Position numbers and translations under genes: made by a program | Assembly: GCA_041504365.1 (NCBI GenBank) | Contig: CP167917.1 | Span: forward strand, 1,612,001-1,676,000 | Source of the DNA: Dryocola sp. LX212 | GTDB taxonomy: Bacteria; Pseudomonadota; Gammaproteobacteria; Enterobacterales; Enterobacteriaceae | Length of the DNA stretch: 64,000 nucleotides | Direction: 5' to 3' | Part shown: piece by piece, positions 21,745 to 30,450 of the stretch | Position numbering within the stretch: position 1 is the stretch's first letter | Layout of the letters: each line of letters opens with the position of its first letter | Notes under the pieces: generated by a model | The model's input: the letters and a program-made list of their open reading frames with translations, nothing else | Told to the model about the DNA's origin: nothing | Databases searched by the model: none

Positions 21745-21853
21745 GAAAGCCTCCATGCGGGGATCTACAATAAAGAAGGGCAACTTTATGACATGCGGTG
21801 CGGATTAGCTATAATGCGCCACTATTTTCTTTTTCTGACCAATAAGTGACGAT

Positions 21854-23971
21854 ATGAATTCTCTGTTTGCCAGTACGGCGCGTGGGCTCGAAGAGCTGTT
21901 AAAAACTGAACTGGAAGGCCTCGGCGCGCAGGGCTGCCAGGTAGTTCAGGGCGGCGTACATTACCAGGGGGACGATCGTCTGGTCTACCAGAGCCTGATG
22001 TGGAGCCGCCTGGCGTCCCGCATCCTGCTGCCGCTGAGCGAATGTAAGGTTTACAGCGACCTGGATTTATACCTGGGCGTGCAGGTGATCGACTGGCCCT
22101 CTATTTTTGGCCCAGACGCGACCTTTGCCGTCCACTTCAGCGGCCTGAACGAAACTATTCGTAACAGCCAGTACGGCGCGCTAAAGGTAAAAGATGCGAT
22201 CGTTGACTCCTTTACCCGTAAAAATTTGCCGCGTCCGAACGTCGACCGCGAACAGCCGGATCTGCGAATCAACGTCTGGCTGAATAAAGACACTGCCAGC
22301 ATTGCGCTGGATTTAAGCGGCGAAGGCCTGCACCAGCGCGGCTACCGTGACGCCACCGGTGCGGCACCTATAAAAGAAACGTTGGCCTCGGCTATCGTGA
22401 TGCGTTCTGGCTGGGTGCAGGGCACCCCGCTGCTGGATCCTATGTGCGGTTCAGGCACGCTGCTGATTGAAGCAGCGATGATAGCCACCGACCGCGCGCC
22501 GGGCCTGCACCGTAAACACTGGGGCTTCCTGGGCTGGGCAAAACACGATGTTGAGCTGTGGAAAGAAGTGACGACCGAAGCGCAGGTCCGCGCTCGCAAA
22601 GGGCTTGGTGACTACGCCTCTCGCTTTTTTGGCTCAGATAATGATTCCCGCGTCATTGAGCGCGCTCGCGCAAACGCCCGCCGTGCCGGGCTTGCCGATC
22701 TCATCAGTTTTGAAGTCAAAGACGTTGCCAAACTGACTAATCCGCTGCCGGAAGGCCCCACGGGTACCGTAGTCAGCAACCCGCCGTACGGCGAGCGGCT
22801 GGACAGCGAACCTGCACTGATTGCGCTGCATAGCCTGCTGGGTCGCAACATGAAAGCACACTTTGGCGGCTGGAACCTTTCTTTGTTCAGCGCATCTCCA
22901 GAGCTGCTGAGCTGCCTCCAGCTGCGCGCTGACCGCCAGTTCAAGGCGAAAAATGGCCCGCTGGACTGCGTCCAGAAAAACTATCAGCTGGGCGAGAATA
23001 CCTCCGGCGCGGTTAGCAGCGGTTTGGCAGAAGACTACGCCAACCGCCTGCGCAAAAACATCAAGAAGCTCGATAAGTGGGCGCGCCAGGAGGGCATAGA
23101 ATGCTATCGCGTTTATGATGCGGATTTGCCAGACTACAACGTCGCCGTAGACCGCTATGGCGACTGGGTTGTGGTGCAGGAATACGCGCCGCCTAAAACT
23201 GTTGATGCCAATAAAGCTCGCCAGCGTCTGTTTGACGTTATTGCGGCTACTCTGTCCGTGCTGGAACTGCCCTCTAACCGTCTGATCCTCAAAACTCGCG
23301 AACGCCAGAAAGGCAAGAGCCAGTATCAGAAAATGGGCGAGAAGGGCGACTTCATGGAAGTCGGCGAATACAACGCGCGTCTGTGGGTCAACCTCACCGA
23401 TTACCTGGATACCGGCCTGTTCCTTGATCACCGTATTGCCCGCCATATGCTGGGCAAAATGAGCAAGGGCAAAGACTTCCTCAATCTGTTTGCCTATACC
23501 GGCAGCGCCACGGTGCATGCGGGCCTGGGCGGGGCGAAAACCACAACCACGGTGGATATGTCCCGTACGTATCTGGAGTGGGCTGAACGCAACCTGCGCC
23601 TTAACGGGCTGACCGGTCGCGATCACCGCCTGATTCAGGCCGACTGCCTGGGCTGGCTTGCTGAAACCGACGAACAGTTCGACCTGATCTTTATCGATCC
23701 GCCGACGTTCTCTAACTCAAAACGCATGGAAGAGTCTTTTGACGTGCAGCGCGATCACATCGATCTGATGCGCGATCTCAAGCGCCTGCTGCGTCGCGGT
23801 GGCACTATCATGTTCTCCAACAACAAACGTGGCTTCAAAATGGACTTTGACGGGCTTGCAAAATTGGGTCTGGAAGCACAGGAAATTACTCAGAAAACCC
23901 TGTCGCAGGACTTCGCCCGTAATCGCCAGATTCATAACTGCTGGCTTGTTACCCATCAGGCCAAGGATTAA
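21854..23971 (+). CDS. rlmL: Bifunctional 23S rRNA methyltransferase RlmKL
   Basis: A 705-residue fused enzyme. The N-terminal THUMP domain and first methyltransferase (RlmL) make m2G2445; the C-terminal methyltransferase (RlmK) makes m7G2069. The first catalytic motif is NPPYGERL and the second is [12 protein letters not shown]-binding motifs are [14 protein letters not shown] and [15 protein letters not shown]. The length is close to E. coli (702). uup starts 5 bp after the stop, so the two are co-transcribed, and both act on the ribosome. Confidence 0.97.
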   Translation: MNSLFASTARGLEELLKTELEGLGAQGCQVVQGGVHYQGDDRLVYQSLMWSRLASRILLPLSECKVYSDLDLYLGVQVIDWPSIFGPDATFAVHFSGLNETIRNSQYGALKVKDAIVDSFTRKNLPRPNVDREQPDLRINVWLNKDTASIALDLSGEGLHQRGYRDATGAAPIKETLASAIVMRSGWVQGTPLLDPMCGSGTLLIEAAMIATDRAPGLHRKHWGFLGWAKHDVELWKEVTTEAQVRARKGLGDYASRFFGSDNDSRVIERARANARRAGLADLISFEVKDVAKLTNPLPEGPTGTVVSNPPYGERLDSEPALIALHSLLGRNMKAHFGGWNLSLFSASPELLSCLQLRADRQFKAKNGPLDCVQKNYQLGENTSGAVSSGLAEDYANRLRKNIKKLDKWARQEGIECYRVYDADLPDYNVAVDRYGDWVVVQEYAPPKTVDANKARQRLFDVIAATLSVLELPSNRLILKTRERQKGKSQYQKMGEKGDFMEVGEYNARLWVNLTDYLDTGLFLDHRIARHMLGKMSKGKDFLNLFAYTGSATVHAGLGGAKTTTTVDMSRTYLEWAERNLRLNGLTGRDHRLIQADCLGWLAETDEQFDLIFIDPPTFSNSKRMEESFDVQRDHIDLMRDLKRLLRRGGTIMFSNNKRGFKMDFDGLAKLGLEAQEITQKTLSQDFARNRQIHNCWLVTHQAKD

Positions 23972-23976
23972 TTTTA

Positions 23977-25884
23977 ATGTCATTAATTAGTATGCACGGT
24001 GCCTGGCTGTCGTTTAGCGACGCGCCGCTGTTAGATAACACAGAACTGCACATCGAAGAAAACGAACGCGTTTGTCTGGTAGGCCGTAACGGCGCCGGTA
24101 AATCGACGCTGATGAAAATTCTTAACCGCGAGGTGCCGCTGGACGATGGCCGCATGGTGTACGAACAGGATCTGATTGTTGCACGCCTGCAACAGGATCC
24201 GCCGCGTAACGTTGCGGGCACCGTTTATGATTTCGTTGCTGAAGGGGTGGAAGAGCAGGCTGAATATCTGAAGGCCTATCATGATATCTCGCACAAGGTC
24301 ATGACCGATCCTAGCGACAAGAACCTTAACGAAATGGCGCGTATTCAGGAGATTCTGGATCACCAGAACCTCTGGCAGCTGGACAGCCGTATTAACGAAG
24401 TGCTCGAACAGCTGGGCCTGGATGCGGACACCGAGCTGTCTGCACTTTCCGGTGGCTGGCTGCGTAAAGCGGCGCTGGGCCGTGCGCTGGTCAGTTCGCC
24501 TCGCGTTCTGCTGCTGGATGAGCCTACGAACCACCTGGACATCGAAACCATCGACTGGCTGGAAGGCTTCCTGAAAGAGTTCCAGGGCAGCATTATTTTC
24601 ATCTCCCACGACCGTTCGTTTATCCGCAATATGGCAACGCGTATTGTCGATCTGGATCGCGGCAAGCTGGTTTCTTATCCTGGCGACTACGACCAGTACC
24701 TGCTGGCGAAAGAGGAAGCGCTGCGCGTGGAAGATCTGCAAAATGCAGAGTTCGACCGCAAGCTTGCCCAGGAAGAAGTGTGGATCCGTCAGGGCATCAA
24801 AGCGCGCCGCACGCGTAACGAAGGCCGTGTTCGTGCGCTGAAAGCCATGCGCCGTGAGCGCGGCGAGCGCCGTGAAGTGTTGGGCAGCGCCAAAATGCAG
24901 GTCGAAGAAGCGGCCCGTTCAGGCAAGATCGTCTTTGAAATGGAAGATGTTTGCTACCAGGTGGCTGGTAAGGTGCTGGTTAAAGATTTCTCCGCCCAGG
25001 TACAGCGCAGCGATAAAATTGCGCTGGTTGGCCCGAACGGCTGCGGCAAAACCACCCTGCTGAAGCTGATGCTCAGCCAGCTGGAAGCCGACAGCGGCCG
25101 TGTGCATTGCGGAACGAAGCTGGAAGTCGCTTACTTTGACCAGCACCGCGCCGAGCTTGACCCGGATCGCACCGTAATGGATAACCTGGCCGAAGGTAAA
25201 CAGGAAGTGATGGTGAACGGCAAGCCGCGCCACGTTCTTGGCTATCTGCAGGACTTCCTGTTCCACCCTAAGCGCGCCATGACACCGGTGCGAGCTTTGT
25301 CCGGCGGGGAGCGTAACCGCCTGTTATTAGCGAGATTATTCCTAAAGCCAAGCAATCTGCTGATCCTCGATGAACCGACGAACGACCTGGATGTCGAAAC
25401 GCTCGAATTGCTTGAGGAGCTGATCGACGGCTACCAGGGCACCGTGATGCTGGTGAGCCACGACCGTCAGTTCGTAGATAACACCGTGACCGAATGCTGG
25501 ATCTTCGAAGGTGAAGGGCGCATCGGCCGCTACGTCGGCGGCTATCACGATGCGAAAGGGCAGCAGGGCTCGGCTCGATCTTTGCGTGAGCCCACTCAGG
25601 ATAAGCAACAAAAGAGCGAGCCTGCAAAGTCTGATGCTGTAAAACGCAGCAATAGCAAACTAAGCTATAACCTGCAGCGTGAACTGGAGCAGCTACCTCA
25701 ACGTCTCGAACAACTTGAGACGGAGCTGGGCGAGCTGCAGGCGAAAGTCGGTGACCCCGAGTTCTTTAACCAATCGCATGACGCAACGCAAAAAGTTTTG
25801 AGCGAACTGGCCACGGCAGAGAAAGCACTGGAAGACGCTTTTGAACGCTGGGAGTACCTCGAGTCTCTGAAAAACGGCGCGTAA
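23977..25884 (+). CDS. uup: ABC-F family ATPase Uup
   Basis: A 635-residue soluble ABC-F protein with two nucleotide-binding domains. Walker A motifs are GRNGAGKST and GPNGCGKTT. Signatures are LSGGWLRKAALGRA and LSGGERNRLLLARL, and Walker B motifs are LLLDEPTNHLD and LILDEPTNDLD. A charged interdomain linker and a C-terminal coiled coil (about residues 560-630), known in Uup to bind DNA, are present. Uup affects transposon excision and ribosome function. It lies between rlmKL and pqiA with short gaps. Confidence 0.96.
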   Translation: MSLISMHGAWLSFSDAPLLDNTELHIEENERVCLVGRNGAGKSTLMKILNREVPLDDGRMVYEQDLIVARLQQDPPRNVAGTVYDFVAEGVEEQAEYLKAYHDISHKVMTDPSDKNLNEMARIQEILDHQNLWQLDSRINEVLEQLGLDADTELSALSGGWLRKAALGRALVSSPRVLLLDEPTNHLDIETIDWLEGFLKEFQGSIIFISHDRSFIRNMATRIVDLDRGKLVSYPGDYDQYLLAKEEALRVEDLQNAEFDRKLAQEEVWIRQGIKARRTRNEGRVRALKAMRRERGERREVLGSAKMQVEEAARSGKIVFEMEDVCYQVAGKVLVKDFSAQVQRSDKIALVGPNGCGKTTLLKLMLSQLEADSGRVHCGTKLEVAYFDQHRAELDPDRTVMDNLAEGKQEVMVNGKPRHVLGYLQDFLFHPKRAMTPVRALSGGERNRLLLARLFLKPSNLLILDEPTNDLDVETLELLEELIDGYQGTVMLVSHDRQFVDNTVTECWIFEGEGRIGRYVGGYHDAKGQQGSARSLREPTQDKQQKSEPAKSDAVKRSNSKLSYNLQRELEQLPQRLEQLETELGELQAKVGDPEFFNQSHDATQKVLSELATAEKALEDAFERWEYLESLKNGA

Positions 25885-25900
25885 ATTAAGGAGACCCAAT

Positions 25901-27169
25901 ATGTGTGCCACGCATCATCCGAGTTCGCACATATTGTGTTCACAGTGTGACTTACTGGTAGCACTGCCAGCATTGCAGGAGGGCCACAAGGCCGCCTGCC
26001 CACGTTGTGGCACAACGCTTGTCACCCAATGGGAATCTCCGCGACAGCGGCCTACCGCCTATGCCATCGCAGCGCTCTTTATGTTGCTGCTGGCTAATCT
26101 GTTCCCTTTCATCAATATGAAGGTCGCGGGCATTACCAGCGAAGTGACGCTGCTGGAAATCCCCGGCGTGATGTTCTCCGAGGATTATTCCAGCCTCGGC
26201 GCCTTCTTTATGCTGTTTGTGCAGGCCGTTCCAACCCTCTGCCTGCTTTCTATTCTGCTGCTGGTTAACCAGGTTATTTTGCCAGACCGCCTCAAGCGTG
26301 CTCTGGCGCGTCTGCTGTTCCAGCTGAAATCCTGGGGAATGGCGGAGATCTTCCTGGCCGGCGTGCTGGTCAGCTTCGTTAAGCTGATGGCCTATGGTGA
26401 TATAGGCGTTGGCAGCAGCTTCCTTCCGTGGTGTCTTTTCTGCCTGCTGCAGCTACGTGCGTTTCAGTGCGTTGACAGACGCTGGCTTTGGGACGATATC
26501 GCTCCGATGCCGGTCATTGACCAGCCGCTGAAACCAGGCGTAGCAGGCATTAACCAGGGCCTGCGCTCGTGCCCATGCTGTACCGCCATCGTGCCAGCTG
26601 ACCAGCTAATATGCCCCCGTTGCGAAACCAAAGGCTACATCAGAAAGCGTCATAGCCTGCAGTGGACCATCGCATTGTTGCTCACTTCGATTATGCTGTA
26701 TCTCCCGGCGAACCTGCTGCCGATCATGGTTACGGAACTGCTGGGAAGCAAGTATCCCTCCACCATTCTGGCAGGGGTTATCCTGCTGTGGAATGAAGGT
26801 TCGTTCCCGGTGGCGATGGTCATTTTCATCGCCAGTATCATGGTGCCAACACTGAAAATGCTGGCTATTGCCTGGCTATGCTGGGACGCCAAAGGCCACG
26901 GCGATCGTGACAGCGAACGCATGCACATGATTTATGAAGTTGTGGAATTTGTAGGCCGCTGGTCAATGATAGATGTCTTTGTCATTGCGGTGCTCTCAGC
27001 TCTCGTCAGGATGGGCGCACTGATGAATATCTATCCGGCTATCGGCGCCATTATGTTTGCGTTTGTGGTTATTATGACAATGTTTGCTGCGATGACCTTT
27101 GACCCTCGCTTGTCATGGGATCGCGCATCAGATTCAACCCATGAGGAGTCGTCTGAGCATGGAAAATAA
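25901..27169 (+). CDS. pqiA: Intermembrane lipid transport protein PqiA
   Basis: A 422-residue inner-membrane protein of the Pqi (MCE) lipid transport system. Two zinc-ribbon motifs are visible, CSQCDLL...CPRCGTTL near the N-terminus and CPCC...CPRCETKG in the middle. Each is followed by a group of about four hydrophobic segments, giving a duplicated half structure. AAGGAGACCC precedes the ATG. pqiA is paraquat/SoxRS inducible in E. coli; no SoxS box was confirmed here, and the promoter would lie within uup. Confidence 0.95.
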   Translation: MCATHHPSSHILCSQCDLLVALPALQEGHKAACPRCGTTLVTQWESPRQRPTAYAIAALFMLLLANLFPFINMKVAGITSEVTLLEIPGVMFSEDYSSLGAFFMLFVQAVPTLCLLSILLLVNQVILPDRLKRALARLLFQLKSWGMAEIFLAGVLVSFVKLMAYGDIGVGSSFLPWCLFCLLQLRAFQCVDRRWLWDDIAPMPVIDQPLKPGVAGINQGLRSCPCCTAIVPADQLICPRCETKGYIRKRHSLQWTIALLLTSIMLYLPANLLPIMVTELLGSKYPSTILAGVILLWNEGSFPVAMVIFIASIMVPTLKMLAIAWLCWDAKGHGDRDSERMHMIYEVVEFVGRWSMIDVFVIAVLSALVRMGALMNIYPAIGAIMFAFVVIMTMFAAMTFDPRLSWDRASDSTHEESSEHGK

Positions 27170-28799
27170 AAGCGGGGAAGCAAAAGTACAAAAGGTGAAA
27201 AACTGGTCGCCGGTGTGGATCTTCCCCATTGTGACCGCGCTGATTGGCGCATGGATCCTGTTTTATCACTACAGCCATCAGGGACCGGAAGTGACGCTGG
27301 TTACGACCAGCGCGGAAGGCATTGAGGCGGGTAAAACCACCATCAAAAGCCGCAGCGTGGATGTCGGCGTCGTGGAAAGCGCCGTGCTTTCTGATGACCT
27401 GCTACACGTTCAGATTACCGCTCGTCTCAATTCCGGAATGGAAAAACTGCTGCATAAGGACTCGGTGTTCTGGGTTGTTAAGCCGCAGGTAGGGCGCGGC
27501 GGCGTCTCCGGACTGAGCACTCTGCTGTCCGGTGCATATATAGAGCTGCAGCCGGGCACAAAAGGACCGCGGCCGGAGCGCTACGATCTGCTTGATTCGC
27601 CACCGCTGGCCTCGCCTGATGCCAAAGGTATTCGGGTTATTCTCGACAGTAACAAAGCGGGCCAGCTTTCTCCTGGCGATCCGGTACTGTTCCGCGGCTA
27701 TCGCGTGGGATCTGTTGAAACGAGCACCTTCGATCCGACCAAGCGCAGTATCCGCTATCAGCTGTTCATTAGCGCGCCGAACGATCGTCTGGTCACCAAT
27801 AACGTCCGCTTCTGGAAAGACAGCGGCGTGGCGGTCGATCTCTCTTCCCAGGGGATGCGCGTTGAGATGGGCTCCCTGACTACGCTGTTCAGCGGTGGGG
27901 TGAGCTTTGACGTGCCGGACTCGCTGGAAACGGGCGAACCGGTGCAGACGGGCAGTGAATTCAAACTCTTTGACGATCAGAAAAGCATTTCGGATTCGCT
28001 CTATACCGAGCATATTGACTACCTGATGTTCTTCAAAGATTCCGTGCGTGGCCTGCAGCCTGGCGCACCGGTTGAATTCCGCGGTATTCGCCTGGGTACT
28101 GTTGCGCGCGTGCCGTTCTTCACGCCGGGCATGCGTCAGAAACTCAATGATGACTTCCGTATCCCGATTCTGATCCGCATTGAGCCGGAGCGCCTGCAGA
28201 ATATTGTCGGCTCTGAAATGGATGTTAAAAATAGCCTGCAAAGCCTGCTGCAGCGCGGATTGCGAGCCTCGCTTAAAACCGGCAATCTGCTTACGGGCGC
28301 GCTTTATGTCGATCTGGACTTCTATCCGAAAGCAGATCCGATTAAAGACATGAAGAGTTTCGGTGGTTATCCAATCATTCCTACGATGAGCGGTGGCCTT
28401 GCGCAAATTCAGCAGAGCCTGCTGCAGACGCTGGACAAGATTAATAATCTGCCGCTGAATCCGATGATCGAACAGTCGACCAAATCGCTTGCCGAAACCC
28501 AGCGGACGATGCAGCGCCTGCAGGTGACCATCGATAGCATGAACAAGCTGATGGCCAACAAGGCAACGCAGTCTCTGCCGGAAAACATGCAGGCCACGCT
28601 CCGCGAGCTGAACCGCAGCATGCAGGGCTTCCAGCCTGGCTCCGCCGCTTACAATAAGATGGTAGGGGATATGCAGCGCCTCGATCAGGTTCTGCGCGAG
28701 CTACAGCCGGTGCTGCGAACCCTGAACGATAAGAGCAATTCGCTGATCTTTGAAGCGAAGGATAAAAAAGATCCCCAGCCGAAGAGGGCTAAAGAATGA
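27159..28799 (+). CDS. pqiB: MCE-family intermembrane transport protein PqiB
   Basis: A 546-residue protein with one N-terminal membrane anchor (SPVWIFPIVTALIGAWILF) and three successive MCE domains, then a long C-terminal helical region that builds the periplasm-spanning needle. The start MENKSGEAKVQKVKNW is inside the end of pqiA (11-bp overlap) and preceded by GAGGAG. A longer frame reaching 27099 is only pqiA in another frame. PqiB is thought to pass lipids through its central channel between the membranes, working with PqiA and PqiC. Confidence 0.95.
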   Translation: MENKSGEAKVQKVKNWSPVWIFPIVTALIGAWILFYHYSHQGPEVTLVTTSAEGIEAGKTTIKSRSVDVGVVESAVLSDDLLHVQITARLNSGMEKLLHKDSVFWVVKPQVGRGGVSGLSTLLSGAYIELQPGTKGPRPERYDLLDSPPLASPDAKGIRVILDSNKAGQLSPGDPVLFRGYRVGSVETSTFDPTKRSIRYQLFISAPNDRLVTNNVRFWKDSGVAVDLSSQGMRVEMGSLTTLFSGGVSFDVPDSLETGEPVQTGSEFKLFDDQKSISDSLYTEHIDYLMFFKDSVRGLQPGAPVEFRGIRLGTVARVPFFTPGMRQKLNDDFRIPILIRIEPERLQNIVGSEMDVKNSLQSLLQRGLRASLKTGNLLTGALYVDLDFYPKADPIKDMKSFGGYPIIPTMSGGLAQIQQSLLQTLDKINNLPLNPMIEQSTKSLAETQRTMQRLQVTIDSMNKLMANKATQSLPENMQATLRELNRSMQGFQPGSAAYNKMVGDMQRLDQVLRELQPVLRTLNDKSNSLIFEAKDKKDPQPKRAKE

Positions 28800-29362
28800 A
28801 AAAGTGGCTAACGCTATGTGCGGTAATGGCGCTGAGTGCCTGCAGCAGCAGCGATGATGGTAAAACGTACTATCAGCTCCCTCAAAGTTCTAAGCCTGCT
28901 ATGCAGGCTGTGAGTCAGCCTGGCACCCATCTGTTATGGGTGGAGCAGGTTTCTGTTCCTGATTACCTCGCCGGCAACGGCGTGGTTTACCAGACCAGCG
29001 AGGTGAAATACGTTATTGCTACCAGCAATCTGTGGGCCAGCCCGTTGGACCAGCAGCTGCGTTCCACGCTGGTCAGCAATCTGGGCAGCGCGTTGCCGGG
29101 CTGGGTAGTGGCTTCGCAACCGCTGGGTTACGATCAGGATACTCTGAATATTAACGTCACCGGATTCCATGGGCGCTACGACGGTAAGGTAGTGGTCAGC
29201 GGCGAGTGGCTGCTTAATCATCAGGGACAGCTCATCAAAAAGCCCTTCCACATTGAGATGAAACAGCAGGATGATGGCTACGACGCGATGGTGAAAACGC
29301 TTGCTCAGGCCTGGCAGCAGGAGGCTCAGAGCATTGCAAGCGAGCTTTCGCGGCTGAATTAA
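28796..29362 (+). CDS. pqiC: Outer-membrane-associated lipoprotein PqiC (YmbA)
   Basis: A 188-residue lipoprotein with signal peptide and lipobox LSAC (lipidated Cys16), followed by an ABC-type transport auxiliary fold. It overlaps pqiB by 4 bp (ATGA), so it is translationally coupled. In E. coli PqiC forms an outer-membrane-associated ring at the end of the PqiB needle. It is the last gene of the operon, followed by a terminator. Confidence 0.93.
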   Translation: MKKWLTLCAVMALSACSSSDDGKTYYQLPQSSKPAMQAVSQPGTHLLWVEQVSVPDYLAGNGVVYQTSEVKYVIATSNLWASPLDQQLRSTLVSNLGSALPGWVVASQPLGYDQDTLNINVTGFHGRYDGKVVVSGEWLLNHQGQLIKKPFHIEMKQQDDGYDAMVKTLAQAWQQEAQSIASELSRLN

Positions 29363-29378
29363 TTCATCTGTACCGCAC

Positions 29379-29426
29379 AAAAAAGCTGCGTACTTTATCC
29401 TTTGGGTAAAGCGCAGCTTTTCTTTT
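29379..29426 (+). terminator. Terminator after pqiC
   Basis: An outer stem AAAGCTGCG / CGCAGCTTT enclosing an inner CTTTATCC-type stem is followed by TCTTTT. Confidence 0.75.
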
Positions 29427-29619
29427 GGCTTGAATTCTTTACCTGTGCGAACTCACAGTTTTTGTACAAATGATATCCCGCGTAGCTCACAAATATGACG
29501 TTGGCGTGAATTTTGCGCATTGACGGAAGAGAAGTTTGCGGGTATTCGTTAGATGTGATTGCACGTTTCGTAATCACTGTTTTCTTTCCACCAGACTAAA
29601 GTAATGAGGGAAACGAGGC

Positions 29620-29787
29620 ATGAAGAGACAAAAACGAGATCGCCTGGAACGGGCTCATCAACGTGGTTATCAAGCAGGTATCGCAGGACGTTCCAAAGAG
29701 TTATGTCCTTACCAGACACTAAATCAGAGGTCGTACTGGATGGGAGGCTGGCGAGAAGCCATGGAGGACAGGGCGGTTACCGCGTAA
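29620..29787 (+). CDS. rmf: Ribosome modulation factor RMF
   Basis: A 55-residue basic protein beginning MKRQKRDRLERAHQRGYQAG and ending DRAVTA. It binds 70S ribosomes in stationary phase and drives formation of inactive 100S dimers. It is easily missed because it is short. The length is identical to E. coli RMF, and the sequence differs at only a handful of positions. The SD sequence is ACGAGG or the upstream GAGGGA. E. coli rmf is ppGpp and CRP responsive; no site was assigned here. A strong bidirectional terminator follows. Confidence 0.97.
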   Translation: MKRQKRDRLERAHQRGYQAGIAGRSKELCPYQTLNQRSYWMGGWREAMEDRAVTA

Positions 29788-29806
29788 TCACTGTCTCTTT
29801 AGAAAA

Positions 29807-29838
29807 GAAACCTCCGCTCTGCGGAGGTTTCACGTTTT
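29807..29838. terminator. Bidirectional terminator between rmf and fabA
   Basis: A perfect 11-bp stem (GAAACCTCCGC / GCGGAGGTTTC) with a 3-nt loop and T-rich flanks on both strands lies between convergent genes. Confidence 0.88.
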
Positions 29839-29857
29839 TGGGGATGTTACAACGGAA

Positions 29858-30376
29858 TCAGAAAGCAGTGGTGTCTTTGAACAGGCCTACTTTCATGTCG
29901 GTTGCGGTATAAATCACGCGGCCATCAACCAGCACTTCACCATCCGCCATGCCCATGATCAGGCGACGATTAATAACGCGTTTAAAGTGAATACGGTAGG
30001 TCACTTTCTTAGCTGTCGGCAGGATCTGGCCCTGAAGCTTAACTTCACCCACGCCCAGCGCACGGCCTTTACCTTCGCCGCCCAACCAGCCGAGGTAGAA
30101 CCCTACCAGCTGCCACATTGCGTCCAGACCCAGACAGCCCGGCATTACCGGATCGCCAATAAAGTGGCAAGCAAAGAACCACTGGTCGGGGGTGATATCC
30201 AGTTCTGCTTCAACGTAACCTTTATCGAAGTTACCGCCGTCTTCGGTCATCTTGACCACGCGGTCCATCATCAGCATTGGTGGCGCAGGTAACCGTGGGC
30301 CTTCAGCACCAAACAGTTCGCCGCGACCAGAGGCAAGAAGGTCTTCTTTCGTATAGGATTCGCGTTTATCTACCAT
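29858..30376 (-). CDS. fabA: 3-hydroxydecanoyl-[ACP] dehydratase/isomerase FabA
   Basis: A 172-residue hot-dog-fold enzyme that dehydrates 3-hydroxydecanoyl-ACP and isomerises trans-2- to cis-3-decenoyl-ACP, the branch point of unsaturated fatty acid synthesis. The active-site pair is His71 ([10 protein letters not shown]) and Asp85 ([10 protein letters not shown]). Length and start ([14 protein letters not shown]) match E. coli. Upstream FadR and FabR sites at 30415-30450 give activation and repression. Confidence 0.98.
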   Translation of the reverse strand: MVDKRESYTKEDLLASGRGELFGAEGPRLPAPPMLMMDRVVKMTEDGGNFDKGYVEAELDITPDQWFFACHFIGDPVMPGCLGLDAMWQLVGFYLGWLGGEGKGRALGVGEVKLQGQILPTAKKVTYRIHFKRVINRRLIMGMADGEVLVDGRVIYTATDMKVGLFKDTTAF

Positions 30377-30414
30377 GTCTACAGTAAGCCTTATTATAAA
30401 GAAGCACGCAGGTT

Positions 30415-30432
30415 AGCTAACACGTGTACGCT
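30415..30432. promoter_or_regulatory. FabR operator upstream of fabA
   Basis: The palindrome AGCTAACACGTGTACGCT closely matches the FabR site known upstream of E. coli fabA and fabB. It lies between the FadR site and the fabA start. Confidence 0.75.
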
Positions 30433-30433
30433 C

Positions 30434-30450
30434 AACAAGTCCGATCAGTT
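30434..30450. promoter_or_regulatory. FadR operator of fabA, overlapping the lonH stop
   Basis: Read on the minus strand, AACTGATCGGACTTGTT matches the FadR consensus (AACTGGTCNGACNTGTT) with one clear difference. FadR activates E. coli fabA from this position. The site overlaps the stop codon of the upstream gene (30445-30447). Confidence 0.8.

Noticed and set aside
22634-23626. A 330-codon open frame on the minus strand inside rlmKL
   Set aside because: It is antisense to a strongly conserved gene, has no ribosome site or recognisable domain, and long antisense frames are expected in GC-rich genes.
27402-28406. A 334-codon minus-strand frame inside pqiB
   Set aside because: It is antisense to pqiB, which is clearly coding; no start signal or domain is seen.
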